Assembly (NCBI GenBank): GCA_947284805.1
Contig: OX369292.1
Coordinates: forward strand, 3,410,001 to 3,474,000
DNA length: 64,000 bases
Direction of reading: 5' to 3'
From: Coleophora flavipennella
Taxonomy: Eukaryota; Arthropoda; Insecta; Lepidoptera; Coleophoridae
A model generated the notes under the pieces. That model did not search any database. It saw only the letters and a list, made by a program, of their open reading frames with translations, and was not told the origin of the DNA. Shown piece after piece: positions 29,333 through 40,810 of this stretch. Positions within the stretch are counted from its first letter, which is position 1. The number at the start of each line of letters is the position of its first letter. The position numbers and the translations under genes were made by a program.

Positions 29333-29510
29333 TAGCTGTTGCCCGCGGCTTCTCCCGCGCAGTATCCATTTTTTGCCGTTTCTTGATTTTTTTTTATAAG
29401 AACCTTCGCCTGACAATAATAACACAAAAAAAAATAATTAGTGAAATCGGTCCAGCCGTACAAGCATGATGCGATGACCAAAAAAAAAATAGAAATTAAT
29501 TTTATATTAA
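29333..29510 (+). repeat. Dispersed repeat as at 14985-15560, without satellite
   Basis: 'actagctgttgcccgcgg' then 'ataagaaccttcgcctgac' and 'gaaatcggtccagccgt'. The pentamer array of 15016-15445 is absent, so the satellite is a polymorphic interior. Confidence 0.6.
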
Positions 29511-29844
29511 ACTAGATACTAGATAAATGAAAACCTTTAAGTGAGTCTCTTTAGCTACTATTACTTCGGTATTAGCTCGTTGGAGACGTACTCGGAATGT
29601 AGCACGAATGAGATAATAACTTTTACTCATTTCGACATTCAACCCATTGGGGAATTCTGATCGACTGAGACGAAATGAGCGAATGCGCTCATTCTGTAGG
29701 AATCAAACCGCTGTTCGAGTAGTCCGGTCCATAGCTGTTATGTTGGTCGAAGATCTTTATAAAAATGTAGACTAGATACTTATGTCATCAAAGACATCCT
29801 CTTGACATGAATACTTATTGATTTTACCTCAACATTTGCATTAT
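29511..29844. other. Sequence related to 59990-60170
   Basis: 'tagcacgaatgagataataa', 'gatcgactgagacgaaatg' and 'catagctgttatgttggt' closely match 60015-60170, so this is another dispersed repeat with two copies here. Confidence 0.5.
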
Positions 29845-29856
29845 TTTAAAGAGAAT

Positions 29857-30155
29857 CATCATCATATCAGCTCATGTACGTCCCCACCGAGGGCTCAAGC
29901 CTACCCTGAATTAAAGGGCGATCGGGCCATAGTCGACCACGCGGGCCCAGTGCGGGTTGGTCGACTTCACACACAACCAGCGAGTTTCTCCGCAGGCGTG
30001 TGCAGGTTTCCTCACGATGTTTCCTTCACCGTAAGAGCGTCGGATAAACATACATATGAAATCTGAATTCGAAATCACATTGGTACGTGGCAGGATTCGA
30101 ACCACGACCTCCCGGACAGGAGGCGGCGGCACTAGCCGTTACGCCACCGACGCTC
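29857..30155 (-). mobile_element. SINE family A, full length, 12-bp target duplication
   Basis: Tail 'catatcagctcatgtacgtc' to head 'gttacgccaccgacgct'. Flanks 'tttaaagagaat' are identical at 29845-29856 and 30156-30167. A complete, well-bounded insertion and the best reference copy in the window. Confidence 0.85.
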
Positions 30156-30204
30156 TTTAAAGAGAATAATGTTATATAATATAACACTTTTTTTAACAAG
30201 TTAA

Positions 30205-30420
30205 CAAGGCACATAGCTTGTAGAACAGATGGCCGTTGGGGCAGTAAAGTTCTCGAGTGGCGACCGCGCACCGGAAAATGTAGCGTATACAGGCCTCCTA
30301 CTCGGTGGACCGATGACCCTGTAAAGGTCGCGGGAAGCCGCTGAATGCGGGCAGCGCAGAACCGATCGTCGTGGAAATCCTTAGGGGGCGGCCTATGTCC
30401 AACAGTGGACAACTATAACT
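30205..30420 (+). mobile_element. RTE LINE 3' end fragment
   Basis: 'acagatggccgttggggcag' to 'ctatgtccaacagtggac'. It encodes the decayed RTE C-terminus (compare 40003-40212). No (TGA)n tail is kept. Confidence 0.7.
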
Positions 30421-30619
30421 TTGAGTAAACGTTTTCAAATTAAAATTACCTGAATGACTTAGAAACCAAAGTCAAACTGAGTAACGTGTATCTACTTCTT
30501 TAAATTCCTATGTTGGATACCATCGCCATCACCATTAATATTGTACGTCCGAAAGGGGCAACCTGTTGGAACTAAAAATATATTAAATGTAACATCATTG
30601 TACACAGTTTCACAATAAA

Positions 30620-30658
30620 GTTTATCTTATCTTATTTTATCTTATCTTATTTTATCGC
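30620..30658. repeat. (CTTAT/TTTAT)n pentamer tract
   Basis: Alternating 'cttatcttattttat' units; it follows 'gtttcacaataaag', probably the A-rich tail of a LINE 3' end beginning near 30560. Confidence 0.5.
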
Positions 30659-30729
30659 AACCGGCCCGTAGTATTGTGCTACGCCGCCGTAGCAGCAAAA
30701 TTAATCCGAATCAATGACTATGTACGGGA

Positions 30730-30945
30730 CACGGGTACAGTCACACCCTGGACACTGCACACAACGGTCGTGAAATGACATTTCTAAAAACAAATGACGG
30801 AGCAAACGAAATCACGTCGAAATCCTATACGTTCGAGAACCAAACTATAACCAATCTGTATCAATATAGGTGACGAGGGGGTGAGTTCGTGATCTAGACA
30901 GCGGCAGGGAGTGTCCATACTGTATGTTAGTACTAATAATATATT
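30730..30945 (+). repeat. Family F3 repeat, copy 3
   Basis: 'tcacaccctggacactgc' to 'gtgtccatactgtatgttag'. The F4 MITE is 0.4 kb downstream in this copy. Confidence 0.6.
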
Positions 30946-31360
30946 TAATTTGGTACAGTGTAGGTATTTTTTTTTATTTCACGCAAGTTTACTAGTAAGA
31001 AAACAGTCATAATTCTAGTTTTACATCTTAGATCTACTTATTAGAACTCTGGCTACTAAACTAGGCTAAACAAAGCCTGTACCTAAGTAGGCAATTGATA
31101 TTAGCGAGTAAAAAAAAATAATCAAACGCGTTGTAGTTGTAAAATTAGTCGGCGAATGAGCAATACGGTCGGTGTAATTTTTTTACAACTTAATCAATCT
31201 CAACAATGTTAGGTAATTGATGTACACATTGCATATTTTTACTCGACATCCATTGAAAATAAAAGACACCTTAATATGTTTAAATGTGTAAGAGTTCTGT
31301 GGCATATCAACAATTTAAAGTAAATACATATTTTTTCGAAATCTTTCACACACGATTGGA

Positions 31361-31615
31361 GGGTGTAGCAAAATTGGTGCAGGTACCGTTAACTGGGGCT
31401 TCTACACATCATACTGAACAACTTTAGTTCTACGACTTTGCTGAAATCGCAAAAAAAAAATCGATCAGCTCATCTACCAATTTGGTGCATTTTAGTATGG
31501 AGGGTCCATTTTTTTTTTTTTGAGAATTGACCATGGGTTCCTTGGAGAAAGTTGTTCAGTATGATGAGTAGAACCCCCAGTTAACGGGTTCTACACCAAT
31601 TTTGTTACAGCCTGT
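31361..31615. mobile_element. Family F4 foldback MITE, copy 3
   Basis: 'gggtgtagcaaaattggtgc' to 'ctacaccaattttgttacag', with 'gatcagctcatctacc' in the interior. The clearest copy for defining the family ends. Confidence 0.68.
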
Positions 31616-31671
31616 ATATTTCGATAGAGGATTCAAATATAAACCGAAAACATGCTGGGAATTTATTTATT

Positions 31672-31992
31672 TTTTACAATTGGTAAGTCCTTGGCATCAT
31701 CTCACCTGATGGTTAGTGAAGATGATGCCGAAGATGGAAGCGGACATACCAAGATTCCCCAACACAATGTGGAACTGGCTATTTTATCTTCAAGCCGGAA
31801 CACATAACTGTTGTTAACATTGATGTTTGACGGCAACACTTAGATAAGATGGTGGTAGCCGGCCAGGTGGGCTTAGAAATGCCCTACCACCACCCAAGCC
31901 GAGTCTTACAAAGTTGAACCCGCCGGAAATCGAACCCACGACCTTCTTGTGTGAAGCAAATGAACTAACCATTTCGCTACGGAGGCGGTTAA
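31672..31992 (-). mobile_element. SINE family B, minus strand
   Basis: From 'acaattggtaagtccttgg' (3' end) to tRNA-like head 'aaccatttcgctacggaggc', B-box in reverse 'ggaaatcgaaccc'. Confidence 0.75.
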
Positions 31993-32023
31993 AACATAAA
32001 AAATGTGGACCTTAAGGGCCGCC

Positions 32024-32360
32024 AGGAGGCTCGAGTTTCCATACAAACGTAGTTCCGCTTTAATACAAAAACTTCAGGCCAGATTGAATCCAAACTTTGC
32101 AAATATATTGAGGAGACACATATAGATGTTTGTAATTAGTTTTCAATGTACTAATATAAAACGGAAAAAAATAAGAGCATTTTCAAACTTTCAGTACAAA
32201 ACTAATTTAAGCCTTCGTTTATTAACGTTTAACTACGATGAAAACTAATTACAAACATTGATATGTATCTACTCAATATATTAACAAAGTTTGGATTCAA
32301 TCCGGCATGCAGTTTTTGTATTAAAGTGGAACTATATACGTTTTATGGAAACTCGAACCT
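32024..32360. mobile_element. Foldback MITE M1, full copy 2
   Basis: 'ctcgagtttccatacaaacg' to 'tatggaaactcgaacct', with arms of about 110 bp, as at 20624-20953. Confidence 0.72.
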
Positions 32361-33608
32361 AAAGAGGTCATTAAAGAATGAAGTTTGCTTGTTACAAGAA
32401 ATGAGTTGATATGAAACAGATGTAAGTCTCTTTCGTCATATCCGTTGATTTTCAGTTTTAAACCCCGAATGTGATTTTAAAAAAGTTTCTTGTTAGGGTG
32501 AGGCATTGATTGGAACAGTTGTCTTTGGTTTTTTTTATTTACGTGTAAATATTAAAGAAAATAACCACACTTTTGCACTTTTTCAATGTTTGTTCGTTCA
32601 GTTTCAATTTTCTGAATGAAAGTATAAAAAATAATAACAATTCTCACTTTATATTATCATAACAAATACTGTTATATATTTGTTTAAAATGTATACTTCA
32701 AAATATTAGTCTCAACTAGAGTTGAAAGTAACGATTTAGACCTATCTTTGGGATTTTTTTCTATCAAACCAAAACTGCTCAATCGTGTTTCTAATAGCTT
32801 TTGACTTTAAGGAACATCATCAACAATAAGGTTATTTTTTTCAACCTTGGGTTTTTTCTATCGTTTAGGAGTAATTGACGTTAAAAATAACGAAAATCTG
32901 TAATATTACCGCCTTAAAAATATAACGTGTCAGGAAAGCTAGTTTGATATAAAATCTAAAAAACTACTCACTTATTGTGTTTGTTTGAGAGTTTATATTT
33001 AAAGTGAACTTTTATTCTCAAGCTTTTTCGTCTGTGTGTTGCGTGACGACAAAGAGATTATAACATCGTCTCGAACTTTTTCGACAGAGACGAAAGCAGC
33101 CATTATCGTTTCGTTCTCTGTACCGTAACTCCAAGAAGAGAGCAGCCATGATCGTTTCGTGTTCTGTAAAAGTCTATAATTGAAAAAAAGTTTCACTTTT
33201 ACCATGGTTTCATAAAACCACACACTTTTTTTAAATAAAATTTAGTTAAGTTTATTTACATTTTACATGGGGTAAATAAAAGAAAAATGACAGAAATGCC
33301 AACAAAGCTACGAGTTAGTTGCAACTCCATTACATTGACGCAGCTGATGTAGCATAATATTCATTTTAAAAAATCTCAGTAATGAGACAACAAAATAAAA
33401 TGTGACACCTAAGTTTTCTCAGTTCATTTTCAAACAGAGAGGTAGAGAGAGAGCAGCCACGATTATATTTTTTAAATTAAGAAAAGTAAGGAAAATACGA
33501 ATGTATCGCAGATCATAACATCCTGCCGATGCTCGGGAACTTGGTAGACTACTCAAAACAAGCAGTATGTTTTTGAAGTAAGTAAAACTTCTTTACGCAC
33601 GCTTGACT
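32361..33608. other. AT-rich intronic sequence with a small near-tandem duplication
   Basis: Mostly unrecognised. 33090-33170 holds two imperfect copies of 'agcagccattatcgtttcgt' and a third partial copy near 33447. Confidence 0.4.
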
Positions 33609-34650
33609 TGGTTCCGGTCATGTTCAGTTTGTGTTCCCGTTTGATAGATCTAGGTACGAACTAAAACTTTCACAAAGAGACTATACCCTTTTTCTGCTAA
33701 GTTAGATATTTTGAAAGTCCAGAAATATCCTAAGAAACCATAGAAATGCTTTATTTTGTTATAATATTTTTAAAATTACAGTTTTCTTCATGCTTGTTAT
33801 ACACCATTATTAATCACCGCTATTACTAATTTTGTAATGAAAAATATAACAAAAAATAACTCAAATAGAGCGCAAAATCAATGTAAAATTGTTGTTTTAT
33901 TTTTTTTCTAGTAAATTTCAATTAAGTTGCATTTTTTTTTGTCATCAAAAGATAGATTTTTTAGTAGCCCACACAAGAAAAAAGAAACGAAAACTTTAAA
34001 CAGCAGAACCTCTGAGTTATAGAATTTTAAATATTTTGGTTAGGGCTGTCACAAATTTTAACAACTTTCAGATTTTACGCCAAAATGTATGTTACAATAT
34101 TTTGACAATTATTTATATGTATGTAGATAACGTATTGGAATTCAATTTCGCTTGCTGGCAGGAACGCAGTAGGCTATTTTTGAACCTAAACTATCAAAAA
34201 ATTTACAACCCTATTTCCATAGAAAATTTTATGAACTTTAGAAATGCAACTCCTCCTAGGGTCTACAGTGGATTTCCGTGTTTCTTTTTGCAATTGTAGT
34301 ATATTATATTAAGCTTATTGAGTAATCATAAATTCATAATACAGTGCAACCTCGATGGAACTAAGGAGAAATAAAAATAAAAGTAAAAAAATAAATATAT
34401 TAATTTATTCTACGTTGTAAATAAAAATTTCTAAATTTGTATATAATTAGCTATAATTGTAATACAACTATCACAATCTCTATAAATATCTAACTGTATT
34501 ATTTAATGAATTAAAAATTTAAATATTTTTTGCTGACGTCAGCAAAATAATTAATATCTTATAAACTAATGAAAAAACACAAATGGTTTCTTCGCGAAAG
34601 TTTTAGTTCATCCATCAAACGGGAACACAAACCGAACATGACCGGAACCA
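33609..34650. mobile_element. 1.04 kb element with about 55-bp terminal inverted repeats
   Basis: Left end 'tggttccggtcatgttcagt' to 'gaactaaaacttt' (33609-33670); right end 'aaagttttagttcatccatc' to 'catgaccggaacca' (34597-34650). The left arm carries an extra 8 bp. The AT-rich interior has an 87-codon ORF (34036-34299) with no recognisable similarity. Non-autonomous DNA transposon; superfamily not determined. Confidence 0.65.
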
Positions 34651-35317
34651 AAGCAAAATTTCATACTGGAGTAAGCTGGTGGATGCGTGACGAGAGCGTT
34701 ACGGAAGTGTGATCGGGCGAGGCGAACGGAAGTTGAGAGGGATATATAAATTAGTGAATATATAAAGAGATATACTATTTATTTTTGTTTACCAACAATA
34801 TCGGTCAAAACAATCAAAACAAACATAAGATAAAAAAGATCTGATCATTTTCAGAGGATAATAAAACTCTTTTCATAAACTGTCTATACCTCCATATGAC
34901 AAAAAGATTTGATTATTTTCTGAAGACTAAATATTTACTGTCAAACATATATAGATGGAGCTAAAGAAGTTTTACTACAGTCGTGTGGTCTAAAGCACAC
35001 TCGTATATATTTTTTTGTATGGAAATTATTCTCATTTAGCGTGTGCTCTCTTCTGACCCAATCTACGGAGTTCCCGAGGGTCTGCAGAATGTTGTGCTCT
35101 TCGACACATTTGTTGCCAGGGATCTAACCTAAGGACTGTACTTCGTAATTTCCTTTCTACCTGATTTTTTTTTTAAATAATCGTGGCCGTTTGAACCACC
35201 TCTCTGTATGAAAATGTACAGTAGCGTTTATTTTATTTGGAGTAGTATATACAGTTTTAATCGTGTGCAAAAGATTTCGAAAAAAATTTACATACATCAT
35301 ATTAATATTACTAAGCC
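34651..35317. other. Intronic sequence, nothing recognised
   Basis: AT-rich. No exon or repeat match. Confidence 0.4.
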
Positions 35318-35533
35318 ACGCCACAGTATTACAATATAGCAACTTACAGTAGTGCAAAGAAAGTACTTACGCAGAGCAACGGAAGGGTACTTGCGGGGCA
35401 CAGCCTGGCAAACTCCTCAAGTTTGCCAGGTTGGCTACAGGCTAGTATTGCTAGTACCTACGCCGTGGCGGCATCGTGCGACATCAAAGGCGTTGCGCTA
35501 CTGCAAGCTATATCGTAATACTGTGGCCACGCT
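35318..35533. repeat. Nested foldback just upstream of the last KCNQ exon
   Basis: Outer arms 'ccacagtattacaatatagc' (35321) and 'gctatatcgtaatactgtgg' (to about 35527) with flanking 'cagtagtgc'/'gcgctactg'. Inside, 'cctggcaaactcctcaag' with 'tttgccagg' forms a second stem near 35404-35432. It lies 49-260 bp before the 35582 acceptor. Confidence 0.6.
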
Positions 35534-35581
35534 CTATACAAAAATGTTCAAACAAACCCCATTCTTCACATTGGTTTGCAG

Positions 35582-35859
35582 AAGTGTGCGCGAGCTGTTC
35601 TGTGGAGGTGGAGACGGAGGGCGAGGCGGGAGGGTCTCGCTCCGCCAGCTCGGTCTCCGCGGCTTCGTGGTGCGAGGGCGAGGAGGCGGACGAGGTGGAG
35701 GGTGAGGGCGAAGCGGACGAGGGCGGCGGCTCCGGCGACTCGCTGGCCGAGGACGCTGCGCTGCTGGGTGAAGCGCGCGCCCCGCGCCTCGTGCGTCCCG
35801 CGCACCCCGCGCGCCGCGACGTCACAGTCGACCTGCATCTGCTGCGCCCCGATGTATGA
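35582..35859 (+). CDS. KCNQ: KCNQ terminal exon, long acidic tail
   Basis: Acceptor 'cacattggtttgcag'; AA completes Glu from the preceding exon. It then reads VCASCSVEVETEGEAGGSRS and onward for 91 residues to TGA at 35857-35859. The tail is dominated by Glu/Gly/Ala/Asp (CEGEEADEVEGEGEADEGGG) and then turns to Arg/Pro/His-rich 'ARAPRLVRPAHPARRDVTVD', ending LHLLRPDV. The exon is about 70% GC, in contrast to its AT-rich flanks, and lies 12.3 kb from the previous exon. Phase and composition continue exons 22477 and 23190. ORFs on the opposite strand are composition shadows. The C-terminal Asp-Val is not a class I PDZ ligand, so the two last exons give chemically different ends. Confidence 0.82.
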
Positions 35860-36873
35860 GACGCCGCCCCCGCGCGCACCGACCGCCTTCGCCCTCCACA
35901 TGTGAACTTATCTCTTCAAGTACTTTGCCAGCGGTTAATCGTGTACTCCAAATCAATGTGATAATAATACGAAGTGGAAACCGACTGAAAGGCACTCGTG
36001 CACCTTCTCTCTCTTTTTTTCATGGACGGCTTTTCCGTTTATGTGCACAAATTAATAGGCTAATATGACACGTTATGCGTTTTCCACAGATTCACATTTT
36101 GTTTAGATAGGTGCTTATAATTAAAGCAATGTTATTTACGATTAGATTAGAGCTTTGTTGATGGGTGGACTGAGCGAATGTATGCGAGAAGCGCGCCTGG
36201 CTAGTGTACAACGACGCGATGCGCGAGAGGAGACCCGCTCGTCGCAACGATGGACTTTTCCACATCGAGATGAATTCCGTTTTTATGAACAAAGACCAAT
36301 ATAGATAGACCCACAAAATAGATAGGTACCTGCTACCTAGTAGGTGGTTAGTAAGTTTAATTCAATTATATTGCTTTTGATAATGTTTTTTTCTTTTTAG
36401 ATAGAAGCTTCTATTTACATAAATGACTTATATTAATTGTTAAGTTGTACATATTTTACTATATATACTTGGTAAGCTAAATTAAATATTTATACCTACC
36501 TAGCAAAGTATTGTTGGAACTAAATAGGTATATGCAGAAAGAAGGGGTTATCTGCTTTGAGTCTTATATAGAGGCGCTTAAGGCGCTTTAGTAGTTTTAT
36601 TTGCTTTGTACTTTCCTCATAGCACACCGTGCATTACCTACTACAGCAGAAATATGAAAAATATACCTACTGTGATATTATGTTTATTTACCAAAGGTAA
36701 CATGTGTTTGTTGCTTCCGTTTTCGTCACTAACTTACCTGTAATGACATTTAATGTTTTACTTGTATTTTGTATACTTACCCACTGAAATTCTTCTAAAG
36801 TACAGTTCGGCTTTTAAGGTTAGGATTTCTGGAACCAATTTTAAAAATTTTGGACACGACATTGAACAATAAA
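35860..36873 (+). other. KCNQ: KCNQ 3' UTR to polyadenylation signal
   Basis: AT-rich, without TE matches. Canonical AATAAA at 36868-36873 ('gaacaataaatgc'); another AATAAA lies near 37062. The end of the transcript is inferred. Confidence 0.5.
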
Positions 36874-37689
36874 TGCAGGGTAATAATAAAAAATTGCCTG
36901 ACACTAAAAATATAAAGATTTAATTGTATCTAAAGAAGCTTAATACTGTAAGTAGTAGACATTAGATTACCTTTATTTATCTATAATGTTAGCTAACAAA
37001 TTGTTAACTTTCATCGATACTAGGAAATGCGATTGTTTTGCTTATTCTTGCACTACTTAAGTAATAAATATACGGTCTAAAATAAAAAGCCTATAGTCAG
37101 ACCAGTGACGACTAAAGGGACCTACAAATGCCTAACTACATAGAATTGTAACTGTTTAATACCTTTTACTTACGGTCTACGACCTACAACAATACACGCC
37201 CAAATATTGCTCATATTCGCCATTTAAGTAGTATATAAAAAAATCAACTAATAAATTTAAACTCACACTGTCAAACTCGAACAAAACAAAGACCGAAACG
37301 GACAGGCCCACAGGGAAGATCGATTAATCCACGTAAAAAATAAGGCACGTAGTTATAGAAAGTTTTTTTTTACTTTCGAGCGACGAAGGTGCAAATAGAA
37401 GGTTATTTGATCGTCCGAAAAACCGACTACGATATATTTTGACGAAAATGTACCAGAAAAGTGTTCTAGAAAAAAAAAATATGTGTGTATATGTATATAT
37501 ATATATGTCCGTATCCTCGATTTCTAGAGAAACTGTTGGACCAATTTTGATAAATTTGTGCACATGGACATTCAAACTTTTTTGCCAGGAGTACCTACTT
37601 TTATTGGATATTTTATTTTTGAAATATTAAGGGTATACCTCCCATACATTTAGGGCTTGTCGTGATTCTCCACAACTGCTCCCAAGAAA
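36874..37689. other. Intergenic sequence
   Basis: AT-rich; (TATG)/(TA) tract near 37480-37506. No gene recognised. Confidence 0.4.
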
Positions 37690-37882
37690 CCTATGGTCAC
37701 ACCCTGGACACTTCATACGACGGGCCAGAAATGACATTTCAAAAAAGGAACGACGGAACAAACAAAATGGCGGCGGAATCCTATATGTTCAATAACCAAT
37801 CTGAATCAAATTGGGTGACGAGGGGGTGAGGTCGCAATCTAGAGAGCGCCAGGGAGTGTCCATACTGTATGTTAGTACTAAC
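37690..37882 (+). repeat. Family F3 repeat, copy 4
   Basis: 'cacaccctggacacttcat' to 'gtgtccatactgtatgttag'. It is followed by a stub of F4 ('gatcagctgatcaacc', 'tttagtatggagg'), again in the F3-F4 order. Confidence 0.6.
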
Positions 37883-38216
37883 TCTTTAACTAATAGATCA
37901 GCTGATCAACCAATTTTGTGCATTTTAGTATGGAGGACATATTTTGACTCGCAAGTAAATCAAAACATATGGTACTTCCTGTTGACATGATTTTATCATG
38001 AAAGGTAAGAAGCAAGGTCGCACAGCACAAGTAAAGGAAAAAATCCTAAAATCGTAAGTATGTTGTTATATCACATAATATAATATATGTTTTGCGATTA
38101 CAAACTCATATTTGCAGTTGTAAAATTGACCGTGACTTACCTATATTTATCTATGCGGGAGCATTTTTTCAACTACAAAATTCAGTTTGTCCTTTAATTT
38201 GACATATTGTTTCTAA

Positions 38217-38450
38217 ATCACACTAATATTATGAAGGCGAAAGTTTGTGAGTGTGTATGTTTTTTACTTCTTCACGCAAAAACTACTAAACGGATCTGGC
38301 TGAAATTTGGTAGGTAGACAGATTAAGACCTGGATTAACTCATAGGCCATTTTTTTTCACGCTCGCGAGCCGCTAGCGGCTTGCGCTCTGCGCACCCTCG
38401 ACAAGCCATAGAAACGTGTCAACGCGGATGAAGCCGCGGGAAACAGCTAG
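38217..38450 (+). mobile_element. Short Helitron-like element
   Basis: 'cactaatattatgaaggcga' start region, 'tggctgaaatttggtaggta', hairpin end 'gcggatgaagccgcggg' then CTAG and T. Same subfamily as 27043-27281. Confidence 0.62.
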
Positions 38451-39886
38451 TTTGTACATAATTAACACAATTGTATTGTGTGGTGGTACGCGGAGCCTGT
38501 CTCGCACATGTCAGTTCTTCCACTATGTTGCCACCAAGAAAAAACCAGCCAAGCGCGAGTCGGACTCGCGCACAAAGGTTCCCTTTGTGCGCGAGTACAT
38601 CAACGAGTACAACAATCGAATTAAAGGACAAACTTAACATTGTAGTTGAAAATATGTTCTCCCGTACATCAGCATACGTCACTCAATTGCAAATGAGAGT
38701 TAGGTGTCGCAAAAAAATATTTTTGTGGATGTACTTATCTACAAAATATCAATTTTCGGATTGTTCCCTTTACTTGTGCTGTGAGACCTTGCTCCTTAAA
38801 AAAAAATATGATTCTGGGTCAACGGGAAAGACCCTATACTCGAAGGTTTTGATTTACTAGCGAGTATCAATATATGTACATCTTCATACCTACATATCTT
38901 TGTCCAGCAGTGGACGTCTTCCGACTGATATGATTATGATGATGCTCAATATACATACTTATGTAACATAAAGGCCGTACATTGTACATGTGTTTTCATT
39001 TCTTTGACTTAAAAGCTTGATTTTTTGATAACTTCAAGAGAGTACAGACCTAAGTACTTGATTAACGTTAATATTCAAGTTTTCACTTCTGCCGGCACTC
39101 CCGGAGTGCAACCCGTCGTTTTTATTTTTATTTTATATTTGTTTTTTTGACTCCTTCATTGTCAAACAATCGATCCCCATCAAAATCTGAACTCTATTTT
39201 TTTGCCATCACAACACCTTATTTGCTCCTTCGGCGCTCGAAAGTAAAAATCTGACTTCCCTTCCCATACACAGTTGGCCTGCCAGCTGATTGATTTGTAT
39301 GAGAAGTTCAAACAATGGTTCCTTATGATAATCACGGGTAGAGCCCCTGAGTAAAAGAAAGACAGAGTTAGTAAATAAGAAAAGTGCTAGTGTACGTACC
39401 TATCACTACGTATAGCTCGCGCCAAACTTTATTACGGCTGTGAAGTTGGTCACAAGACGCGTCGCAGTAGCAAACTTTTGGGTGTTAGTAAGACGTAAAG
39501 GTACCTACTATTGCCTACTACTCGGTTATACGAGTTTGGCGCCAGCTGTACCAACCAAGTACCTACCCGAGGTCTTCTGCTTGTAATTCTGAACAATTTT
39601 CCGTGAGGAAACCGTGAGCAAATCGCAAAATAAATTAAACTTCGATAATTAAATTTTCCGATCAGCTGTTCGCTACGATTATGTTTGAGAGATACAAACA
39701 TATATATTTTTTTTGCGGCTGACCATAAGTTCCTTGGGGACAGTTGTTCTGAATCACGACTATAAAGCCATGTCTCCTTCGCGTATTTTTTCGAAAAATT
39801 ACACAAATATAATTTGTTTTCTTAGGGCCATATATGATGACATCTGATCCAAGATTTATTACATTCCCGCTTTTGTAGGATTATAA
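38451..39886. other. Intergenic; fragments of known repeats
   Basis: 38545-38600 matches the 'ccaagcgcgagtcggactcg' repeat; 38902-38945 is a stub of an RTE end ('gtccagcagtggacgtc'). The rest is unrecognised. Confidence 0.45.
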
Positions 39887-40542
39887 TAGGTCGGGGAAAA
39901 AGTTTCTTCGTGGGTATTTTGTAGCTAAAAATTAGTAATCAAATCTCTTTGTTTGTATTATTTGTACCTGGCTAGTTATAATAAAATTAAATAAGTGACT
40001 TTGGCCGTTGGGTAAAGTTCTCGAGTGGCGACCACGCACCGGAAAGCGTAGTGTAGGCAGGCCTCCCACTCGGTGGACCGATGACCTGGTGAAGGTCGCG
40101 GGAAGACGCTGGATGCGGGCAGCGCAGAACCGGTCGTCGTGGAGATCCTTTGGGGAGGCCTATGTCCAGCAGTGGACTTCCTTCGGCTGATATGATGATG
40201 ATGATGATGATGAAGTGACTTTTGAAATTTTAATAAAAAATAAAATTCCTGCCATTTTAAAATTGTTTTTTTTCTATGACAATGAGAGAAAGTAACGAGA
40301 AATTCGCTACATTTTGAAATGTTATTTTAAAAAAAAGGTAAAAATGCAACACAGGTTATACAGGCCGCGAATAAAATTTGTGCTGTTTAAGGACCTAATG
40401 CAGTATCAATCAGTAGCACAACCTTGGATCAAACGTTTCCAGTATGGAAATCTTAACGTTCAAGATGCAGCTCGTTTTGTTCGCCCTGTTTGAATTTGCA
40501 TACAAAATTGCATTGCATACAAAGAAACTTTTTCTCGACCTA
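39887..40542 (+). pseudogene. Internally deleted mariner element
   Basis: Terminal inverted repeats 'taggtcggggaaaaagtttc' (39887) and 'gaaactttttctcgacc' plus TA (to 40542). Between them only the transposase N-terminal region remains, in broken frames: 'QAANKICAV', 'GPNAVSIS', then shifted 'VAQPWIKRFQYGNLNVQDAA'. This matches the helix-turn-helix part of mariner transposase. The catalytic domain is absent. The element is interrupted by an RTE fragment at 40003-40212. Confidence 0.7.
40003..40212 (+). mobile_element. RTE LINE 3' end inside mariner, 10-bp duplication
   Basis: 'aagtgacttt' is repeated at 39993-40002 and 40213-40222. The insert encodes the RTE C-terminus: KVLEWRPRTGKRSVGRPPTR, then WTDDLVKVAGRRWMRAAQNR and AYVQQWTSFG, with a (TGATGA)n tail. 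The reading frame is open over 60 codons, so this copy is young. 5' truncation and target duplication are typical of LINE retrotransposition. Confidence 0.85.
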
Positions 40543-40654
40543 ATTAATTCTACAGTATGCTGTCAAAAATTATCATTAGGCTACATCTAGGATAATATGT
40601 CTATGATAGTGTAATAGCTCGCTTATACAAGTTGTCTCCTGCTACAAGAAAATG

Positions 40655-40810
40655 TTTCTGGTTCTCTTTAACAATGTGTTCCGGCTTGAAGATAAGATAG
40701 CCAAATCCTCATTGCGTTGGAGAATCTTGGTAAGCCCGTTTCCATCTTCGGCATCATCGTCACTTACCATCAGGTAAATCAATGGCTTATCAATTGTGAA
40801 TAAAAAAATT
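40655..40810 (+). mobile_element. SINE family B, 5' truncated
   Basis: 'caatgtgttccggcttgaag' to 'tatcaattgtgaataaaaaa', reading with the SINE sense. Head missing. Confidence 0.7.

Noticed and set aside
35508..35905. Several long minus- and plus-strand ORFs over the GC-rich 35.6-35.9 kb block
   Set aside because: They are frame and strand shadows of the GC-rich KCNQ terminal exon; only the frame in phase with 23190-23296 makes sense.
40008..40190. Small host gene of 60 codons
   Set aside because: It is the C-terminus of an RTE LINE with a (TGA)n tail and target duplication.
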